Assembly: GCF_022601895.1 (NCBI RefSeq)
Contig: NZ_JAKVIO010000005.1
Coordinates: 92,039-156,038, forward strand
Length of the DNA: 64,000 bases
Reading direction: 5' to 3'
DNA from: Sphingomonas sp. LaA6.9
GTDB taxonomy: Bacteria > Pseudomonadota > Alphaproteobacteria > Sphingomonadales > Sphingomonadaceae
The notes under the pieces are model-generated. The model did no database searches. It saw only the letters and a program-made list of their open reading frames with translations, and was not told the origin of the DNA. The position numbers were made by a program, and so were the translations under genes. The stretch's first letter is position 1. Each line of letters begins with the position of its first letter. Shown one piece after another: positions 52,313 through 60,787 of the stretch.

Positions 52313-52747
52313 ATGAAAATCCTCTTATCAGCCCTGCTTCTCGCGCCCGTTGCGCTCGCAGCCGGCGCCGTCGCGCCCGCCCAGCAGGGCGGCCGGCCGA
52401 TCTCGGTCAGCATGACCGGCGCCGCCGAGGTGCCCGGCCCCGGCGATGCCGACGGCAGCGGCACCGCCAGCTTCCGCATCAATCCCGGCCAGACCCAGGT
52501 CTGCTACGAGCTTGCGGTCAAGAACATCGAGACCGCCACCGCGGCGCATATCCACCGGGGCGCGCCCGACGTCGCGGGCCCCGTCGTGGTCCCGCTCGAC
52601 GCACCCGCGAGCGGCACCAGCAAGGGCTGCGCCGATATCGATCGCGCGCTCGCCAAGGAGCTGATCCAGACCCCTGCGGCGTTCTACGTGAACGTCCACA
52701 ACGCCCCGCACCCCGCGGGCGCGGTACGCGGCCAACTCGGCAAATAA
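52313..52747 (+). CDS. CHRD domain exported protein
   Basis: A 144-residue protein, ATG at 52313 with the strong site AAAGGAGGT 5 nt upstream. Signal peptide to about residue 23. The rest is a CHRD fold: S-V-S-M-T-G-A-A-E-V-P, G-S-G-T-A-S-F, V-C-Y-E-L, A-H-I-H-R-G-A-P and A-F-Y-V-N-V-H-N-A-P-H-P-A-G-A-V-R-G-Q-L. Periplasmic or extracellular; function unclear, possibly metal or cell-surface associated. Confidence 0.9.
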   Translation: MKILLSALLLAPVALAAGAVAPAQQGGRPISVSMTGAAEVPGPGDADGSGTASFRINPGQTQVCYELAVKNIETATAAHIHRGAPDVAGPVVVPLDAPASGTSKGCADIDRALAKELIQTPAAFYVNVHNAPHPAGAVRGQLGK

Positions 52748-52810
52748 GGTCCGGCACGGCCCGCCGAGCGCAAAGCCACCCGCGGGCCCGCCATTTCGAG
52801 GAGGCCTGTT

Positions 52811-52837
52811 CCGCTCATCCTGAACTTTTCGAAGGGC
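52811..52837. repeat. Degenerate single REP-like arm
   Basis: CCGCTCATCCTGAACTTTTC followed by GAAGGGC resembles one arm of the palindrome at 18714-18774 (CTGAGCCTGTCGAAG) with a few differences. No partner arm nearby. Confidence 0.4.
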
Positions 52838-52876
52838 GGGAAGGTGGTGGCCGAGGCTGAGCCCGCGCGCCACGCC

Positions 52877-53425
52877 TCACATCGTCACCACCACCGCAAA
52901 GGCGTGGATGCAGAGCAGGGTGACCAGCCCGGCGAGGCTCCACCGTCTGGACGTGGTGAATGCGGTCGCGGCGAGCAGGCCGAGGAAAAGCGCGTTGGTG
53001 AGCCAGAAGCGACCGCCCGGGATCGTGCCCGCGTGCAGCGTCACGATCGTCAGCGCGGCGAGGTTGCAGCCCAGGATCACGCCCAGCGCGGCGCGCTTGT
53101 TGACCATGAAATGCTCGTCGAGATCGCCGGGCTCCTTGCCCGGATCGGGAAAGACCAGCGAGGCCGCCAGATAATAGGCTCCGCTTAGCGCCAGCGTGAT
53201 CAGCATGCTGCCGAGCGTCGGCGCGCCCTGGTCGCGCAGCCGCCAACTCTCGAACCAGAAGGTCGTCAGGTTGACCAGTATCTCGACCGCGAGCAGCGGC
53301 GTCAGCCAGCCGATTCGCACCTTGTCGTGCAGTTTGATCGACCGCGCCAATCCGCCGAGCATCTCGGCGATCGACAGCCCGAGCAGCAGGACGAACAGCG
53401 CGAACACGAATTCGAATGGCGTCAT
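52877..53425 (-). CDS. Four- to five-helix membrane protein of unknown function
   Basis: A 182-residue protein with a start supported by GGGGAGCGGGG. Hydrophobic segments at about 5-27, 43-63, 70-95, 110-135 and 150-180. E-M-L-G-G-L-A-R-S and F-W-F-E-S-W-R are notable. No family recognised; unlikely to be an enzyme. Confidence 0.7.
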   Translation of the reverse strand: MTPFEFVFALFVLLLGLSIAEMLGGLARSIKLHDKVRIGWLTPLLAVEILVNLTTFWFESWRLRDQGAPTLGSMLITLALSGAYYLAASLVFPDPGKEPGDLDEHFMVNKRAALGVILGCNLAALTIVTLHAGTIPGGRFWLTNALFLGLLAATAFTTSRRWSLAGLVTLLCIHAFAVVVTM

Positions 53426-53634
53426 GTCCCCGCTCCCCTTGCGGCGCCTCCGATGCGCGCAAGACTAGCGCCGAACGCCCGGCGCGCAAGCCACCGCACG
53501 TCGTCGGCCGTTCGCCCCCCGTCGGGAAAATTACGCGGGCGAAAACACAGTACGGCCGGCCGCGCCGGGCCCGGATATACTCCTTGCGCCGCGTGAGCCA
53601 CGACTCACGCGCGCGGTGCCGCCGGAGGTGGACC

Positions 53635-54309
53635 ATGAAACTCGCCGATCTGAAGCGCTCGGGAGAGGAGCGCCCCGTCTGGTCCGCGCCGGTCGCGGAT
53701 GTGAAAGGCAATACGCATTACGAGCTGTCGATCACCGGGCCGGGCGCGGCGATCGAGGAGGTGTTCGCGAAGTCGGACTTCGAGATCGAGATCACGCCGG
53801 GCGCCCCCGCCGAAGAAGCCGAGGCGATGTCGAAGCGCTTCCTCAAAAAGCATGTCGGGGATCGCCGCTTCGATGCGCCGTCGCTCGACGACATCCTCAC
53901 GCTGCGCGACCACAGGCCCCCCGCCGCGACCGACAATCTGAAGGACGCCGTCACCGTCTATCTGCGCCCGACCGAGGGGGAGGGCACGCTCTGGGTACTG
54001 TGGTTCCCCGTGCTGTTCGTGCCGCCCGCGACCCCGCTGCTGTTCATCCTTCCCCGCGTCTGGTGGACCTGGTCGATGGTGATTCCGTACACGGGGAATC
54101 CCGATCTCATCCTGTTTCGCGACATTCCGGCGCCGCCCTTCATTGCCGACACCGCTTTCGCGCCCGGGACGACGGTGGAAGGCGTGGAGTTCGTCGGACC
54201 GGCGCTGCCCTGGGCCCAGTCCCACCCATGGCATAACGTCTTCACCTTCACCGCGCCGACGCTGACCGACTTTGCGATGGGCGGGCACAGTATCCCGTGG
54301 ATTGCGTAG
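53635..54309 (+). CDS. Hypothetical protein with one hydrophobic region
   Basis: A 224-residue protein, ATG at 53635 with GGAGGTGGACC upstream. The N-terminal half is soluble with acidic and basic residues; a hydrophobic, Trp/Pro-rich stretch (about 118-145; L-W-V-L-W-F-P-V-L-F-V-P-P) follows. The C-terminal part has P-W-A-Q-S-H-P-W-H-N. No family recognised. Confidence 0.6.
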   Translation: MKLADLKRSGEERPVWSAPVADVKGNTHYELSITGPGAAIEEVFAKSDFEIEITPGAPAEEAEAMSKRFLKKHVGDRRFDAPSLDDILTLRDHRPPAATDNLKDAVTVYLRPTEGEGTLWVLWFPVLFVPPATPLLFILPRVWWTWSMVIPYTGNPDLILFRDIPAPPFIADTAFAPGTTVEGVEFVGPALPWAQSHPWHNVFTFTAPTLTDFAMGGHSIPWIA

Positions 54310-54351
54310 GCCCTGATCGGTTCAGGGCGACCGACGGGGCGGCGAAGCCCG

Positions 54352-54981
54352 TCAGGGGCAAAGCCCCAATCGCGCGCAGATCGCGAAGAACAACTCGTCG
54401 AGCAGCCGCAGCGCTTTCGAGACCGGATCGAAGGCGCCGTGGACCGCATCGCGAAGAGCGTCCAATGCGTGCTCGCCCAGCAGGTCGCTCAGGAATTCGA
54501 CGATTTCGCTCTGGAGGAGCGCGTCGAGCAACCGGTCGACCGAGTCGATCATGACTTCGCCGCCCTCGGGAAGCGGGACGCCGAGCATTCCCAGCCCCGC
54601 CTTCAGCGCGGCCTTGAGCGCCATGCGGCATCCGGGGCAACGCAGCTTGGCCCACACCTCGCGCAGCCGGCGGCTCGCCCAGCCGACGAAGATGCGAAAG
54701 CGGCCGCGAACCTGCGCGACGACGCTCAGCATCAATGCGTCCAGATCGTCGCTGACACTGCCCGCGAACAGTTGCATGGTCCGGAGTTCGGTCGCCAGCG
54801 GCTTCACCCCCGGCAGTTCGGCGGTGAAGCCGGCTTCCGCGGGCGCCTCGCCGCTTTCGACAACGCGCTCGACCAGCACGAAGGCTGAACAGTGATCGTC
54901 CGCGATCGGACGGGGCAGTGGAATCATCATGTCGAAGCGGCCGCCCTCTTCGAGTTCGACCAATGTGCCCGTCACGAACAT
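54352..54981 (-). CDS. Hypothetical protein, mostly helical
   Basis: A 209-residue protein. The ATG at 54981 is preferred because GGAGG lies 5 nt upstream; an ATG 39 bp earlier has no site. Contents: a beta-rich N-terminus (F-V-T-G-T-L-V-E-L-E-E-G-G-R-F), then long amphipathic helices rich in Leu and Arg, with a C-P-G-C in the middle and a terminal A-R-L-G-L-C-P. No family recognised. Confidence 0.55.
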   Translation of the reverse strand: MFVTGTLVELEEGGRFDMMIPLPRPIADDHCSAFVLVERVVESGEAPAEAGFTAELPGVKPLATELRTMQLFAGSVSDDLDALMLSVVAQVRGRFRIFVGWASRRLREVWAKLRCPGCRMALKAALKAGLGMLGVPLPEGGEVMIDSVDRLLDALLQSEIVEFLSDLLGEHALDALRDAVHGAFDPVSKALRLLDELFFAICARLGLCP

Positions 54982-55162
54982 GCGCACCTCCGCGTCAGCG
55001 CCGCCTGTCCCGAGGCGCACCGCGCCTTATCGCTTTTCGCGCGCAACCGATATCGGGCAGGATTACGTACCGCTGGCGATAGCCTGATCTTGCGCTGTCC
55101 TGCAGTTAGCCATATTGGTTGTCCGTGGAACCAGGCGGGTCGGGTTCAGGTCGGCGACCAAG

Positions 55163-55669
55163 TTACTGCACGCGCCACACCGTCGAATAGGCGTGCGGGC
55201 CGCGCCATTCGGTTCGGACGAGGTAGAGCCCGCGGTTCATCCACGCATAGGGGCTGCCCTCCGCGGCCTCGAACAGGATCGCGCCGCGCGCGTAGAGCTC
55301 GGTCGGGTCATAGGGCTTGCCGCGCGCCAGTTGCGCCGCGAAGCGCGGCGGGAGCGAGATCAGCCCGATCGAGCGCGCCGCGATATGGTGGTTGTCGTCG
55401 GTCTCGATCACGAAGCGCCCCTCGACCTCGACGACATTGTCGGCGCGTCCCGTCTGCGTGAAGGTGCCGCCGGGCAGGAGATGCCCCCTTATCCGCGCGC
55501 CGTCGATCTCCGATCCCGGGATGATCTGGAGCGTGACGCGCCGCCCCGGGGCGAGCGCCTCGACATCGGTGATGTCGGCCACGCTGAAGCGGAGCGCGCA
55601 CAGCGGCGCCAGCCCCGGCGGTGTTTCGGGGCCGGGGTCTCCGGGGCGTTGCAGGTCCTGGTCTTCCAT
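55163..55669 (-). CDS. DUF3237 domain protein
   Basis: A 168-residue protein with the DUF3237 order: G-S-E-I-D-G-A-R-I-R-G-H-L-L-P-G-G, V-E-G-R-F-V-I-E-T-D-D-N-H-H-I, Y-D-P-T-E-L-Y-A-R-G-A-I-L-F-E-A and Y-A-W-M-N-R-G-L-Y-L-V. A beta-barrel of unknown function. Confidence 0.85.
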   Translation of the reverse strand: MEDQDLQRPGDPGPETPPGLAPLCALRFSVADITDVEALAPGRRVTLQIIPGSEIDGARIRGHLLPGGTFTQTGRADNVVEVEGRFVIETDDNHHIAARSIGLISLPPRFAAQLARGKPYDPTELYARGAILFEAAEGSPYAWMNRGLYLVRTEWRGPHAYSTVWRVQ

Positions 55670-55708
55670 GAGGACGCCTTTCCGCGCGCCGCCGGGTGGG
55701 GCGGGGGC

Positions 55709-56524
55709 CTAGAGTTCGAGCCCCTTTTCCTTGGCGGTCTCCTTCGCGCGTTCGACCGCTTGGGTCTGTTGCTGCCTCGTCAGTTCCGCCATCTGCGCGA
55801 CCCTGGCCTGGTTGGTCACGGCGACGCCAAAGCCCGATGCCAGCGCGGGGTTCTGCTGGCTCGGCTTCACCTCGAAGGTCACGACATTCAGGCAGGGCAG
55901 CACCCGGTCGGTGCGGACATCGTGATTGCTGCACTCGCCATAGCTCGAATTGTCCTTACTCATGCGCTGCCCGTCACGCGAACGGACGATGAGGCCCGAA
56001 TTGTTGCCATAGGGCGCATCGAAGCTTCCGTATTTTGCGGCAAGTTCCTGCGTGATGCTCTCGAGCGCGATTTCCTGCCCCGCGGCATATTCGGTCGCGC
56101 GGTCGACATGGACCACCTGCTCGCCGCCCGGCGGACCGACGAGCCAGACATTGACCTTGTCGAGCCCGGTGTCGGCGTTGAGGTTGATCCGCGACATCTG
56201 GCCGCCCTCGGGCAACGAGAGCGTGTTGGTATTGGTGTTGATCGCATAATTGGCGTTCTTGCATTGCAGCACGCCCTTGACCTGGTCGAGCGTCATGCCC
56301 TGGCGTACGCCCAATATGTCGTCGGCGGGCTCGCCCTTGGGCGCCGTCTGCGGCTTGACCGCGTCGCAATCGATTTTGGGCGCCTCGATCGCGGGCGCCG
56401 CGACATCGGTCGCATTCGCCACGCCCGCGTCCGCGGCCGCGTTGGCCTCGCCCGTCGCATTGTCCCCGCCCCCGCAGCCCGCGAGGAACAGGAGCCCGCC
56501 GATCAGGAAAATGTCGCTGCGCAT
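55709..56524 (-). CDS. Lipoprotein of unknown function
   Basis: A 271-residue protein. The ATG at 56524 follows AAAGGGGATT. The signal peptide ends in the lipobox L-A-G-C (about residue 17). An Ala/Asp-rich linker leads to a domain with D-D-I-L-G-V-R-Q-G-M-T-L-D-Q-V-K, similar in start to small SmpA/BamE-like or 'LGVRxGMs' domains, and several paired cysteines. The C-terminus is a charged helix. No firm family. Confidence 0.7.
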   Translation of the reverse strand: MRSDIFLIGGLLFLAGCGGGDNATGEANAAADAGVANATDVAAPAIEAPKIDCDAVKPQTAPKGEPADDILGVRQGMTLDQVKGVLQCKNANYAINTNTNTLSLPEGGQMSRINLNADTGLDKVNVWLVGPPGGEQVVHVDRATEYAAGQEIALESITQELAAKYGSFDAPYGNNSGLIVRSRDGQRMSKDNSSYGECSNHDVRTDRVLPCLNVVTFEVKPSQQNPALASGFGVAVTNQARVAQMAELTRQQQTQAVERAKETAKEKGLEL

Positions 56525-56790
56525 TTCGAATCCCCTTTCAGGATGGCCAAGGGAAACGCACTTCAACCACTGCAACGTCGCGGCGGAGCGGGCGGCCGAT
56601 GCCGCGGCGCGTGTCGCGTCACGCGCGGGTGTCGCGCGGTGGTCAAACGGGCCCGCGCGCTTCGGCCCTGTCGGCGGGCCATCACCCGACACGATTCCAT
56701 TGCCCCGATCGCGACGCCTGCGCAACGCTTGAGCCTCCGGAAAAAATAGCCAGTGCGCGGCTCCATTGGCTCATCGGGCGAGCCGCGGGA

Positions 56791-57165
56791 TCAGCCTTCG
56801 GGTCCGTCGCTCTCGATCACCGTCACCACGTGCACATCGAAACCATCAAGCAGCCGCGCATTATAGCCGATGCGCGGCGGCGAGCCCTCAGGGAAGCATT
56901 CGTCGAACCGCTCGGGGAGCGCGTGCCAGTGCGTGCTGCATCCGCACGTCGCGCAGAAGCGGAAGGCGATCATGCGGTCGCCGTGGCTGTAGCTCGACAG
57001 CGCCGCCGCGCTCCCCGCCGCGAGGCGAAAATCATCGGGGTGGCAATAGGCGCACAGACTGCCCAGCTTTCTGCAGATCGAGCAGCGGCACGCCTTCACC
57101 TCGCGCGGCATCGATGGAACCGTGAAGCGCACGCGCCCGCAATGGCATGATCCGGTCGCGCTCAT
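56791..57165 (-). CDS. GFA family zinc-binding protein
   Basis: A 124-residue protein of the glutathione-dependent formaldehyde-activating family. Zinc-ligand cysteines: S-C-H-C-G (residues 6-10), C-R-C-S-I-C, L-C-A-Y-C and C-A-T-C-G-C. Most bacterial members have unknown substrates, so formaldehyde activation is not assumed. Confidence 0.88.
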   Translation of the reverse strand: MSATGSCHCGRVRFTVPSMPREVKACRCSICRKLGSLCAYCHPDDFRLAAGSAAALSSYSHGDRMIAFRFCATCGCSTHWHALPERFDECFPEGSPPRIGYNARLLDGFDVHVVTVIESDGPEG

Positions 57166-57374
57166 CGCGGCACCTCCTTGCGGTCCCTGTTGTGACGTGT
57201 TCCGATGGGTGAGCCTAGCGCGGAAGCAAGCGCGTGCAAGCGCTTGGGGGCGAATTCATGCGACTCGCCACCGTCGCTGTGCTACACCCGCCACATCGCG
57301 CGATTCCTGCCCTCAAGCTCTCGCGCGGCTGAGAGACCCTATGCGCTCCCGCTTGCCCCGATGGTGCGCACTCA

Positions 57375-57542
57375 ATGGAAGACCTCAACTATCTCTATCA
57401 TCGTCAGCAGGTTTCGCTGATGCGCGCGCACGCTGCCAGCGATTCGTGCAGCCGCCGCGTGCATGAAAAGCTCGCCCATGCCTATGGCGATCGCATCGCG
57501 CGTTTCCGCTGCGCCGACGCCAGCGAGCTTACGGCCGCCTGA
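57375..57542 (+). CDS. Short sphingomonad-type protein
   Basis: A 55-residue protein starting M-E-D-L-N-Y-L-Y-H-R-Q-Q-V-S-L-M-R-A. It is helical and positively charged, with C-S-R-R-V-H-E-K-L-A and an A-Y-G-D-R-I segment, resembling short LNYLxHRQQ-type proteins seen in sphingomonad genomes. It has no clear strong ribosome-binding site, so the call rests on composition and that start. Function unknown. Confidence 0.55.
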   Translation: MEDLNYLYHRQQVSLMRAHAASDSCSRRVHEKLAHAYGDRIARFRCADASELTAA

Positions 57543-57664
57543 ACCGTATATCCTTGCGCCGGCCGGGGTCGGATGGCGCAAGGGGTCAATCAAATTCCGG
57601 CCCCGGCCTACCGCGTCGCCTATCCATCGGACCGGCGGCCCGGCTCTACCCAAGGAAATATGAT

Positions 57665-57871
57665 ATGCCGATCGGCACCGTGAAATTCTTCAATACCGAC
57701 AAGGGCTATGGCTTCATCGCGCCCGAGGATGGCGGCGAGGACGCTTTTGTTCACATCACCGCGGTCGAAGCCGCGGGCATGCGCACGCTCGATAAGGACC
57801 AGCGCGTTTCTTACGAACTGCAGGCAGACAAGCGCGGCAAGTTGGCCGCGGCAAACCTGCAGCAGGCCTGA
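57665..57871 (+). CDS. Cold-shock protein
   Basis: A 68-residue CSD protein. RNP1 K-G-Y-G-F-I-A-P and RNP2 D-A-F-V-H-I-T-A are present. It binds single-stranded RNA and DNA and acts as an RNA chaperone. The 122-bp leader upstream may hold a long 5' UTR, as in other csp genes. Confidence 0.95.
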   Translation: MPIGTVKFFNTDKGYGFIAPEDGGEDAFVHITAVEAAGMRTLDKDQRVSYELQADKRGKLAAANLQQA

Positions 57872-57956
57872 TCCCCTGCCCTGGGGGCGGGCGTGCGGGG
57901 GCTTGATCCTTTGCACGCCCGTTGCCCCGGATACCCTGCCTGCCGCGGACCCCGTG

Positions 57957-58169
57957 ATGAAGCCCAGCCAGCCTACCCACGCGCAATATTGCCATGAACA
58001 GGCCCGAATTGCGCGCATCGACGCCGATGCCGCGACGCTGGCCAATGTCCGCGATCGTTGCCTGCGTTCCGCGGAAGTCTGGGAAGATCTTGCTGCGCGT
58101 TCCGATCGCGTAACCGCAGAGCGACGCGTGCGCGATGCCGCCACCGCAAGGCGCATGGGCCGCGGCTGA
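57957..58169 (+). CDS. Small helical protein of a sphingomonad type
   Basis: A 70-residue protein starting M-K-P-S-Q-P-T-H-A. It has A-T-L-A-N-V-R-D-R-C-L-R-S-A-E-V-W-E-D-L-A, the pattern of small proteins common near cold-shock and stress genes in sphingomonads. Function unknown. The upstream frame extension is not supported. Confidence 0.6.
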   Translation: MKPSQPTHAQYCHEQARIARIDADAATLANVRDRCLRSAEVWEDLAARSDRVTAERRVRDAATARRMGRG

Positions 58170-58183
58170 GCCGCCGCCGGGCT

Positions 58184-58509
58184 TCACGCCTGGTGGAATT
58201 GTTCGATGTCTTCGAGCACCGAGATCGTCACCACAACGTCCAGCGGACTATCCCAGTCGACATGGAGCAGGAATTCGACGCCACCGGCTTCGGCGCCGCG
58301 CCATGCGGACCGACATTGGTGACGTAGATGCTGGCGGCACCCAGATGCGGCCGTCCCAACGTCTTCGGGCCGCCCATCAGGCCCTCGACGAAATTGAATT
58401 CCGCCGCGGTGATGACAACTGCCGAATCCAGCCGGATCGGCGGCCAGTCGAAATTCTTGCGGATCGTACCCTGTTGACCGCGATAGAGCACACGAATCGA
58501 CCGAGCCAT
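58184..58509 (-). pseudogene. Small gene with a single frameshift
   Basis: From the ATG at 58509 the frame gives a sensible domain (F-V-E-G-L-M-G-G-P-K-T-L-G-R-P, Y-V-T-N-V-G-P-H-G) and then changes character. Shifting one frame near 58275-58285 restores a fluent continuation, G-G-V-E-F-L-L-H-V-D-W-D-S-P-L-D-V-V-V-T-I-S-V-L-E-D (excerpt), to a stop at 58184-58186. The 326-bp length is not divisible by three. It is either a recent pseudogene or a sequencing error. Family not recognised. Confidence 0.7.
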
Positions 58510-58617
58510 GATGACCGTCCTCTCAAGCCCCGCATCGTCTGGTGGCTAGCAATGGTCATCGCGGCGAGTCGATCCAAGTGTGCTCCGTTTCGGCGAGGTA
58601 TTCGCGCGCGGTACGCC

Positions 58618-58962
58618 TCAGTTCCGCGTGCCGCCCGTTCGCGCGGCGAGCGCAGTGCCGAGGATCGCGGCGACCTGCGCCAGCTCGCCGAGCGCCTTGC
58701 CCGCATCCTTGCGCGCGGCTCTGGCCTCGTCGGCAGGGGCGTGCGCACTTGCCTTGCCGCCGCGCATCTCCCTGGCGAACGCCATCAGCCCTGCCGCCGC
58801 CATCTCTGCGACCAGAGGGTGCTTGAGCAGTGCGATCAGCTTCTCGCCATCCTTGCGCAGCGCCTTCGGGATCTTCACCCCGCCGACTTCCCTGGGTAGC
58901 CGGTCGGCCTTCTTCGCCTTGGCTGATTTCTTGCCCTTTGCGGCCTTTTCCTTTTTCGCCAT
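58618..58962 (-). CDS. Small basic Lys/Ala-rich protein
   Basis: A 114-residue protein with a Lys-rich N-terminus (K-K-E-K-A-A-K-G-K-K), then K-I-P-K-A-L-R-K-D-G-E-K-L-I-A-L-L-K-H-P-L-V-A-E and an Ala-rich C-terminus. The KIPKxLRK core is seen in sphingomonad small proteins. Nucleic-acid binding is possible. Unknown function. Confidence 0.6.
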   Translation of the reverse strand: MAKKEKAAKGKKSAKAKKADRLPREVGGVKIPKALRKDGEKLIALLKHPLVAEMAAAGLMAFAREMRGGKASAHAPADEARAARKDAGKALGELAQVAAILGTALAARTGGTRN

Positions 58963-59016
58963 GCGCTTCTCCGCCCTTGCGCGTTCATTACACGCCCAAG
59001 CCGCCCGCGCGTCAAA

Positions 59017-59172
59017 TCATTCGCGCGGCTGGGAGACTTGCCTTGGCGGCGACGACGATGTCGCGTCACCGTCTTGCCGCGTCTTCGCATCGGGCATCAC
59101 GCGCGCACCTGCGCTGGGCGTGTCGGCGCCCGAAGGTCCCGTGACCACATCGAAATCGAAACTACCGATCAT
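59017..59172 (-). CDS. Previously easily missed 51-residue protein
   Basis: The ATG at 59172 follows a near-perfect AAGGAGGT with 5-6 nt spacing, one of the best ribosome-binding sites in the window. The product begins M-I-G-S-F-D-F-D-V-V-T-G-P-S-G-A-D-T-P and ends S-Q-P-R-E. It is acidic and Ser/Pro-rich, without a signal peptide or known family. A short GC hairpin overlaps its end. The strong translation signal is the main support. Confidence 0.5.
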   Translation of the reverse strand: MIGSFDFDVVTGPSGADTPSAGARVMPDAKTRQDGDATSSSPPRQVSQPRE

Positions 59173-59539
59173 GTTCTACCTCCTTGGTGGAGGCCGTCGG
59201 CGACGCGGGGGCGGGGGCAAGCTGTCGATGGAAAGCCGGGCGCCGCCCTGCGTGCAGGCGGCTTCCGGTTCAGTCTTGCGTCAGTCGCGCAGCGTGCCGG
59301 GAACCGCCAGTTTATACCAGCGGTACCAAAATCGGCCAAGAGCGTGCGCGTGCATGACGCGGCAATGCCTAGCCGCATCCGTCCGAACGGGCAAGCCGCG
59401 GTGTCGGTCGACAATGCGCTTGTGCGGCCCTCCCGCATCGCGATCGCGATCGGTCATGCTATGGAACGGTCTGGGCCAACACGCATCGGCGCCGCGCGGG
59501 CGCGCGAGACGGTTCATATCGCCAGCAAGGAGATATCCC
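59173..59539. other. Intergenic stretch
   Basis: About 370 bp with no supported gene, between the 51-residue gene and a VOC gene. Must hold promoters for both. No clear RNA or repeat was recognised. Confidence 0.45.
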
Positions 59540-59902
59540 ATGATCCGCAAGGTTGCCTTCACCATGTATCCGGTGTCCGACATGCCACGCGCGCGGGCGT
59601 TCTACGAAGGGGTGCTCGGGTTGGCGTCGACCTGGCCCGAAACCAGTCCCTGGGTCGAATATGATCTGCTCGAGGGAGGCTGTCTCGCGATAACGACGGT
59701 CACCGGCGGCAAGCCGAGCGCGGAGGCGGGAGGCACGATCGCCTTCGAGGTTGCGGATCTGGACGCGCTCATTGCGGATCTGACCACACGCGAGGCAAAG
59801 CTCGTCGGCGATCTGGTGAAGGGGCCGCATTGCCGCATGATGGTCTGCCTCGACCCCGACGGCAATTCGATCATACTTCACCAGCTCGACGCGAAAGACT
59901 GA
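59540..59902 (+). CDS. VOC/glyoxalase family protein
   Basis: A 120-residue single VOC domain. Start at 59540 with AAGGAGATAT upstream. F-T-M-Y-P-V-S-D-M-P-R-A-R-A-F-Y-E-G-V-L-G-L, then E-Y-D-L-L-E-G-G, F-E-V-A-D-L-D-A and the closing D-P-D-G-N-S-I-I-L-H-Q-L. Metal-site residues are partly absent (no Glu/His pair in the usual places is obvious), so it may not be a true glyoxalase. Confidence 0.9.
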   Translation: MIRKVAFTMYPVSDMPRARAFYEGVLGLASTWPETSPWVEYDLLEGGCLAITTVTGGKPSAEAGGTIAFEVADLDALIADLTTREAKLVGDLVKGPHCRMMVCLDPDGNSIILHQLDAKD

Positions 59903-59956
59903 ATACCGGTCAGAATCGAGCCGCCCGATGCCGCCATTGCGGTGGTCGGAATTCCG

Positions 59957-60787
59957 TTATGGCACCACCACCGTCGTCGATGGCTGGCTGGCCGGATCCG
60001 GCACGGTAACATAGACGACCGTGTCGCCTTCATATTGCGGCTGATAATAGGCGCCGCCGCACGAATAATAGGAATAGGCGCCATAGGGATAGGGCGCGCA
60101 GCCGGGCGGCAGGGCATAATAGGCCGAGCCGATCGCCGCCGCGGTCAATCCCGCGACTGCTCCTATCGCGAGCCCGGCGCCGATGGGGTGATCGTAATAG
60201 CCGCCCCAGCCATCCCAGTCATTGTCGATGTTGATATCGTTATTGATATTGGTGTTGCGGTTGACGTTGCGGTTGGTGTCGCGATTTGTCTGACGGTCGC
60301 TGCGGTTGGTCTGGCGATCCGTGGCTCTGTCGCCGCGGTTGGTCTGACGATCAGCGGCCCTGTCGCCCCGGTTGGCCTGGCCCGCGCCTGCCCGATCGCC
60401 GGCTGCCGGCCGCTGCGTCGTACCGGCGCCTGCCCGCTGGCCAGCGCCTGCACGCTGACTGGTTCCGGCTCCGCCCGCGCCCGGTCTAGTCGCGGCTTGA
60501 CCGCGGCTTGCCGAGCGATCGCTGGGTCGGCTGTAGCTGCCGCCGCCGGGACGACTATAGCTTCCGCCGCGACTGGCGCTGCCGCGGCTCGCGGTGCTGC
60601 TGCGGCTGGCCCCGCCGCCACCGCGGCTGAAACTGCCACCACCGCCGCCGCCGCCGCGGCTCATGCTCGTCGAACCGCCGCCGCGTACGCCGCCGCCGCC
60701 GCGACCACGCGCATCGGCGGCCTCGATCTGTCCGGCAACGAGTATCAGGAGTGCGGCGATGCACGTGAATGAAGAGGCCCTCGTCAT
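59957..60787 (-). CDS. Glycine-rich exported protein (DUF6515-like C-terminus)
   Basis: A 276-residue protein with a signal peptide, a Gly/Ser/Arg-rich middle (repeats of R-G-G-G-G and S-R-G, then R-Q-T-N-R / R-N-T-N repeats) and a C-terminus with hydrophobic G-L-A-I-G-A-V-A-G-L-T-A-A-A-I-G and Y-Y-S-C-G-G-A-Y-Y-Q-P-Q-Y-E-G-D-T-V-V-Y-V-T-V-P, as in DUF6515. It is probably periplasmic or surface. Its ATG overlaps the DUF2092 stop, so the two are coupled. Confidence 0.8.
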   Translation of the reverse strand: MTRASSFTCIAALLILVAGQIEAADARGRGGGGVRGGGSTSMSRGGGGGGGSFSRGGGGASRSSTASRGSASRGGSYSRPGGGSYSRPSDRSASRGQAATRPGAGGAGTSQRAGAGQRAGAGTTQRPAAGDRAGAGQANRGDRAADRQTNRGDRATDRQTNRSDRQTNRDTNRNVNRNTNINNDINIDNDWDGWGGYYDHPIGAGLAIGAVAGLTAAAIGSAYYALPPGCAPYPYGAYSYYSCGGAYYQPQYEGDTVVYVTVPDPASQPSTTVVVP

